Origin: Limimaricola pyoseonensis
GTDB taxonomy: Bacteria; Pseudomonadota; Alphaproteobacteria; Rhodobacterales; Rhodobacteraceae
Assembly (NCBI RefSeq): GCF_900102015.1
Contig: NZ_FNAT01000004.1
Location: forward strand, 62,001-126,000
Length of the DNA stretch: 64,000 nucleotides
Direction of reading: 5' to 3'
The notes under the pieces were generated by a model. It was not told the DNA's origin. It worked only from the letters and a program-made list of their open reading frames with translations, and ran no database searches. The translations under genes were made by a program, and so were the position numbers. This document shows positions 62,993 to 64,000 of the stretch, in pieces; the stretch's first letter is position 1; each line of letters starts with the position of its first letter.

Positions 62993-64000
62993 TCAGTTGC
63001 CCAGGATTCCCGGCAGCCGCAGCCCGTGCTCCCTCGCGCAGTCGAGCGCCTCGTCATAGCCCGCATCCGCGTGCCGCCACACGCCCGAGGCCGGGTCGTT
63101 CCACAGCACCCGCTCCAGCCGCTTCGCCGCGGCCTCCGTGCCGTCGGCGACGATCACCACGCCCGCATGCTGCGAGAACCCCATGCCGACGCCGCCGCCG
63201 TGATGCAGCGACACCCAAGTCGCGCCGCTCGCCGTGTTCATCAGCGCGTTCAGAAGCGGCCAGTCCGACACCGCGTCCGAGCCGTCCTTCATCGCCTCGG
63301 TCTCGCGGTTGGGGCTGGCGACCGATCCCGCGTCGAGATGGTCCCGCCCGATCACGATCGGGGCCGAGAGCTCGCCCGAGGCCACCATCTCGTTGAACAT
63401 CAGCCCCGCCTTGTGCCGCTCGCCCAGACCCAGCCAGCAGATCCGCGCCGGCAGGCCCTGGAAGGCGATCCGCTCGCCCGCCATGTCGAGCCAGCGATGC
63501 AGATGCGCGTGGTCGGGAAACAGCCGCTTCAGCGCCGCGTCGGTTTTCCGGATGTCCTCCGGGTCGCCCGACAGCGCCACCCAGCGGAACGGCCCGACGC
63601 CCCGGCAGAAGAGCGGCCGGATGCAGGCCGGCACGAAGCCCGGGAAGGCGAAGGCGTTCTCCAGCCCCTCCTCATGCGCGACCTGCCGGATGTTGTTGCC
63701 GTAATCGAGCGTCGGCACGCCGGCCTCGTGGAACCCCACCATCGCCGCGACATGGCGCGTCATGCTGGCCCGCGCCGCGCGCTCGACCTCCGCGGGCGCG
63801 CTCTCCTGCTTGGCGCGCCATTCGCCCACGCCCCAGCCTTCCGGCAGGTAGCCGTGCAGCGGGTCATGCGCCGAGGTCTGGTCGGTGACGATGTCGGGGC
63901 GCGGCCCGCCGCCCTGCATCCGCCGCAGAAGCTCGGGAAACACCTCCGCCGCGTTGCCCAGAAGGCCCACCGACTTCGCCTCGCCCTTGGTGGTCCAGTC
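62993..64000 (-). CDS. hutU: Urocanate hydratase (5' end missing)
   Basis: C-terminal 335 residues of urocanate hydratase (urocanase), the second step of histidine degradation (urocanate to imidazolone propionate, with tightly bound NAD+). The frame is open to the window edge, where it reads [19 protein letters not shown]. Clear family blocks are [44 protein letters not shown] and [24 protein letters not shown]. The full protein is about 557 residues, so roughly 220 are missing upstream. The rest of the hut genes would be outside the window. Confidence 0.97.
   Translation of the reverse strand, partial: DWTTKGEAKSVGLLGNAAEVFPELLRRMQGGGPRPDIVTDQTSAHDPLHGYLPEGWGVGEWRAKQESAPAEVERAARASMTRHVAAMVGFHEAGVPTLDYGNNIRQVAHEEGLENAFAFPGFVPACIRPLFCRGVGPFRWVALSGDPEDIRKTDAALKRLFPDHAHLHRWLDMAGERIAFQGLPARICWLGLGERHKAGLMFNEMVASGELSAPIVIGRDHLDAGSVASPNRETEAMKDGSDAVSDWPLLNALMNTASGATWVSLHHGGGVGMGFSQHAGVVIVADGTEAAAKRLERVLWNDPASGVWRHADAGYDEALDCAREHGLRLPGILGN

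Overview
The window looks like chromosome of a GC-rich alphaproteobacterium, most likely Rhodobacterales. The reasons are the very high GC with strong third-position bias, tightly packed operons joined by ATGA/GTGA/TGATG overlaps, a fused PhaAB-type Na+(K+)/H+ antiporter, a soxBDAG sarcosine oxidase locus, a DUF1127 protein, and iol genes with an RpiR-type regulator next to GGAA-N6-TTCC sites. I see no rRNA, tRNA, CRISPR array, insertion sequence or prophage. Almost everything imports or breaks down small polar solutes (sugars, inositol, betaine, sarcosine) or handles ions, which suits a salt-exposed heterotroph.

Layout. 0-2 kb: the end of a peptide-type ABC transporter operon (two ATPases, the first cut by the window edge) and a GAF-domain protein. 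2-5 kb: an aldo/keto reductase and an MFS exporter divergent from a LysR regulator. 5-16 kb: catabolic island A. A carbohydrate ABC importer (binding protein, two permeases, ATPase) is joined to a CehA/McbA-type PHP hydrolase, a TIM-barrel isomerase and a Gfo/Idh/MocA dehydrogenase. It diverges from a LacI regulator and a DUF5054 (GH38-like) glycosidase, with two matching LacI-type operators between them. 16-24.7 kb: catabolic island B, in agl-like order: LacI regulator, binding protein, two unusual permeases, a GH63/MGH1-like glycosidase and an ATPase. A divergent AGE-family (YihS-like) sugar isomerase shares a perfect 16-bp palindrome with it.

24.7-37.3 kb: myo-inositol utilisation. iolB, iolE, iolD, iolC, an inositol/ribose-type ABC importer and an RpiR regulator (IolR-like) lie on the minus strand. 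A second Gfo/Idh dehydrogenase, iolG and a hydroxypyruvate-isomerase-like gene lie on the plus strand. Two GGAA-N6-TTCC sites flank the regulator; one overlaps the -10 of the importer promoter. 37.5-42.4 kb: an RND efflux pair and a DUF1127 protein, then about 0.8 kb without a credible gene and partly of lower GC.

43-49.4 kb: heterotetrameric sarcosine oxidase (soxB-D-A-G) divergent from a GlxA/GbdR-type AraC regulator. 49.5-57.2 kb: a small lipoprotein, a PhoD-like phosphatase and the multisubunit cation/proton antiporter (AB fused, C, D, E, F, G). 57.4-62.5 kb: a small membrane protein, a BKACE enzyme (dehydrocarnitine-cleavage type) and a divergent betaine/choline ABC importer. 62.5-64 kb: a MarR regulator with a perfect 20-bp palindrome just upstream, then urocanate hydratase cut by the window edge.

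The best candidates for undescribed biology are islands A and B, and the two permeases of island B: one has a DUF11-like domain in its first periplasmic loop, the other about 125 extra hydrophobic residues at its N terminus. All functions are assigned by reading motifs and gene context; no database search was run.
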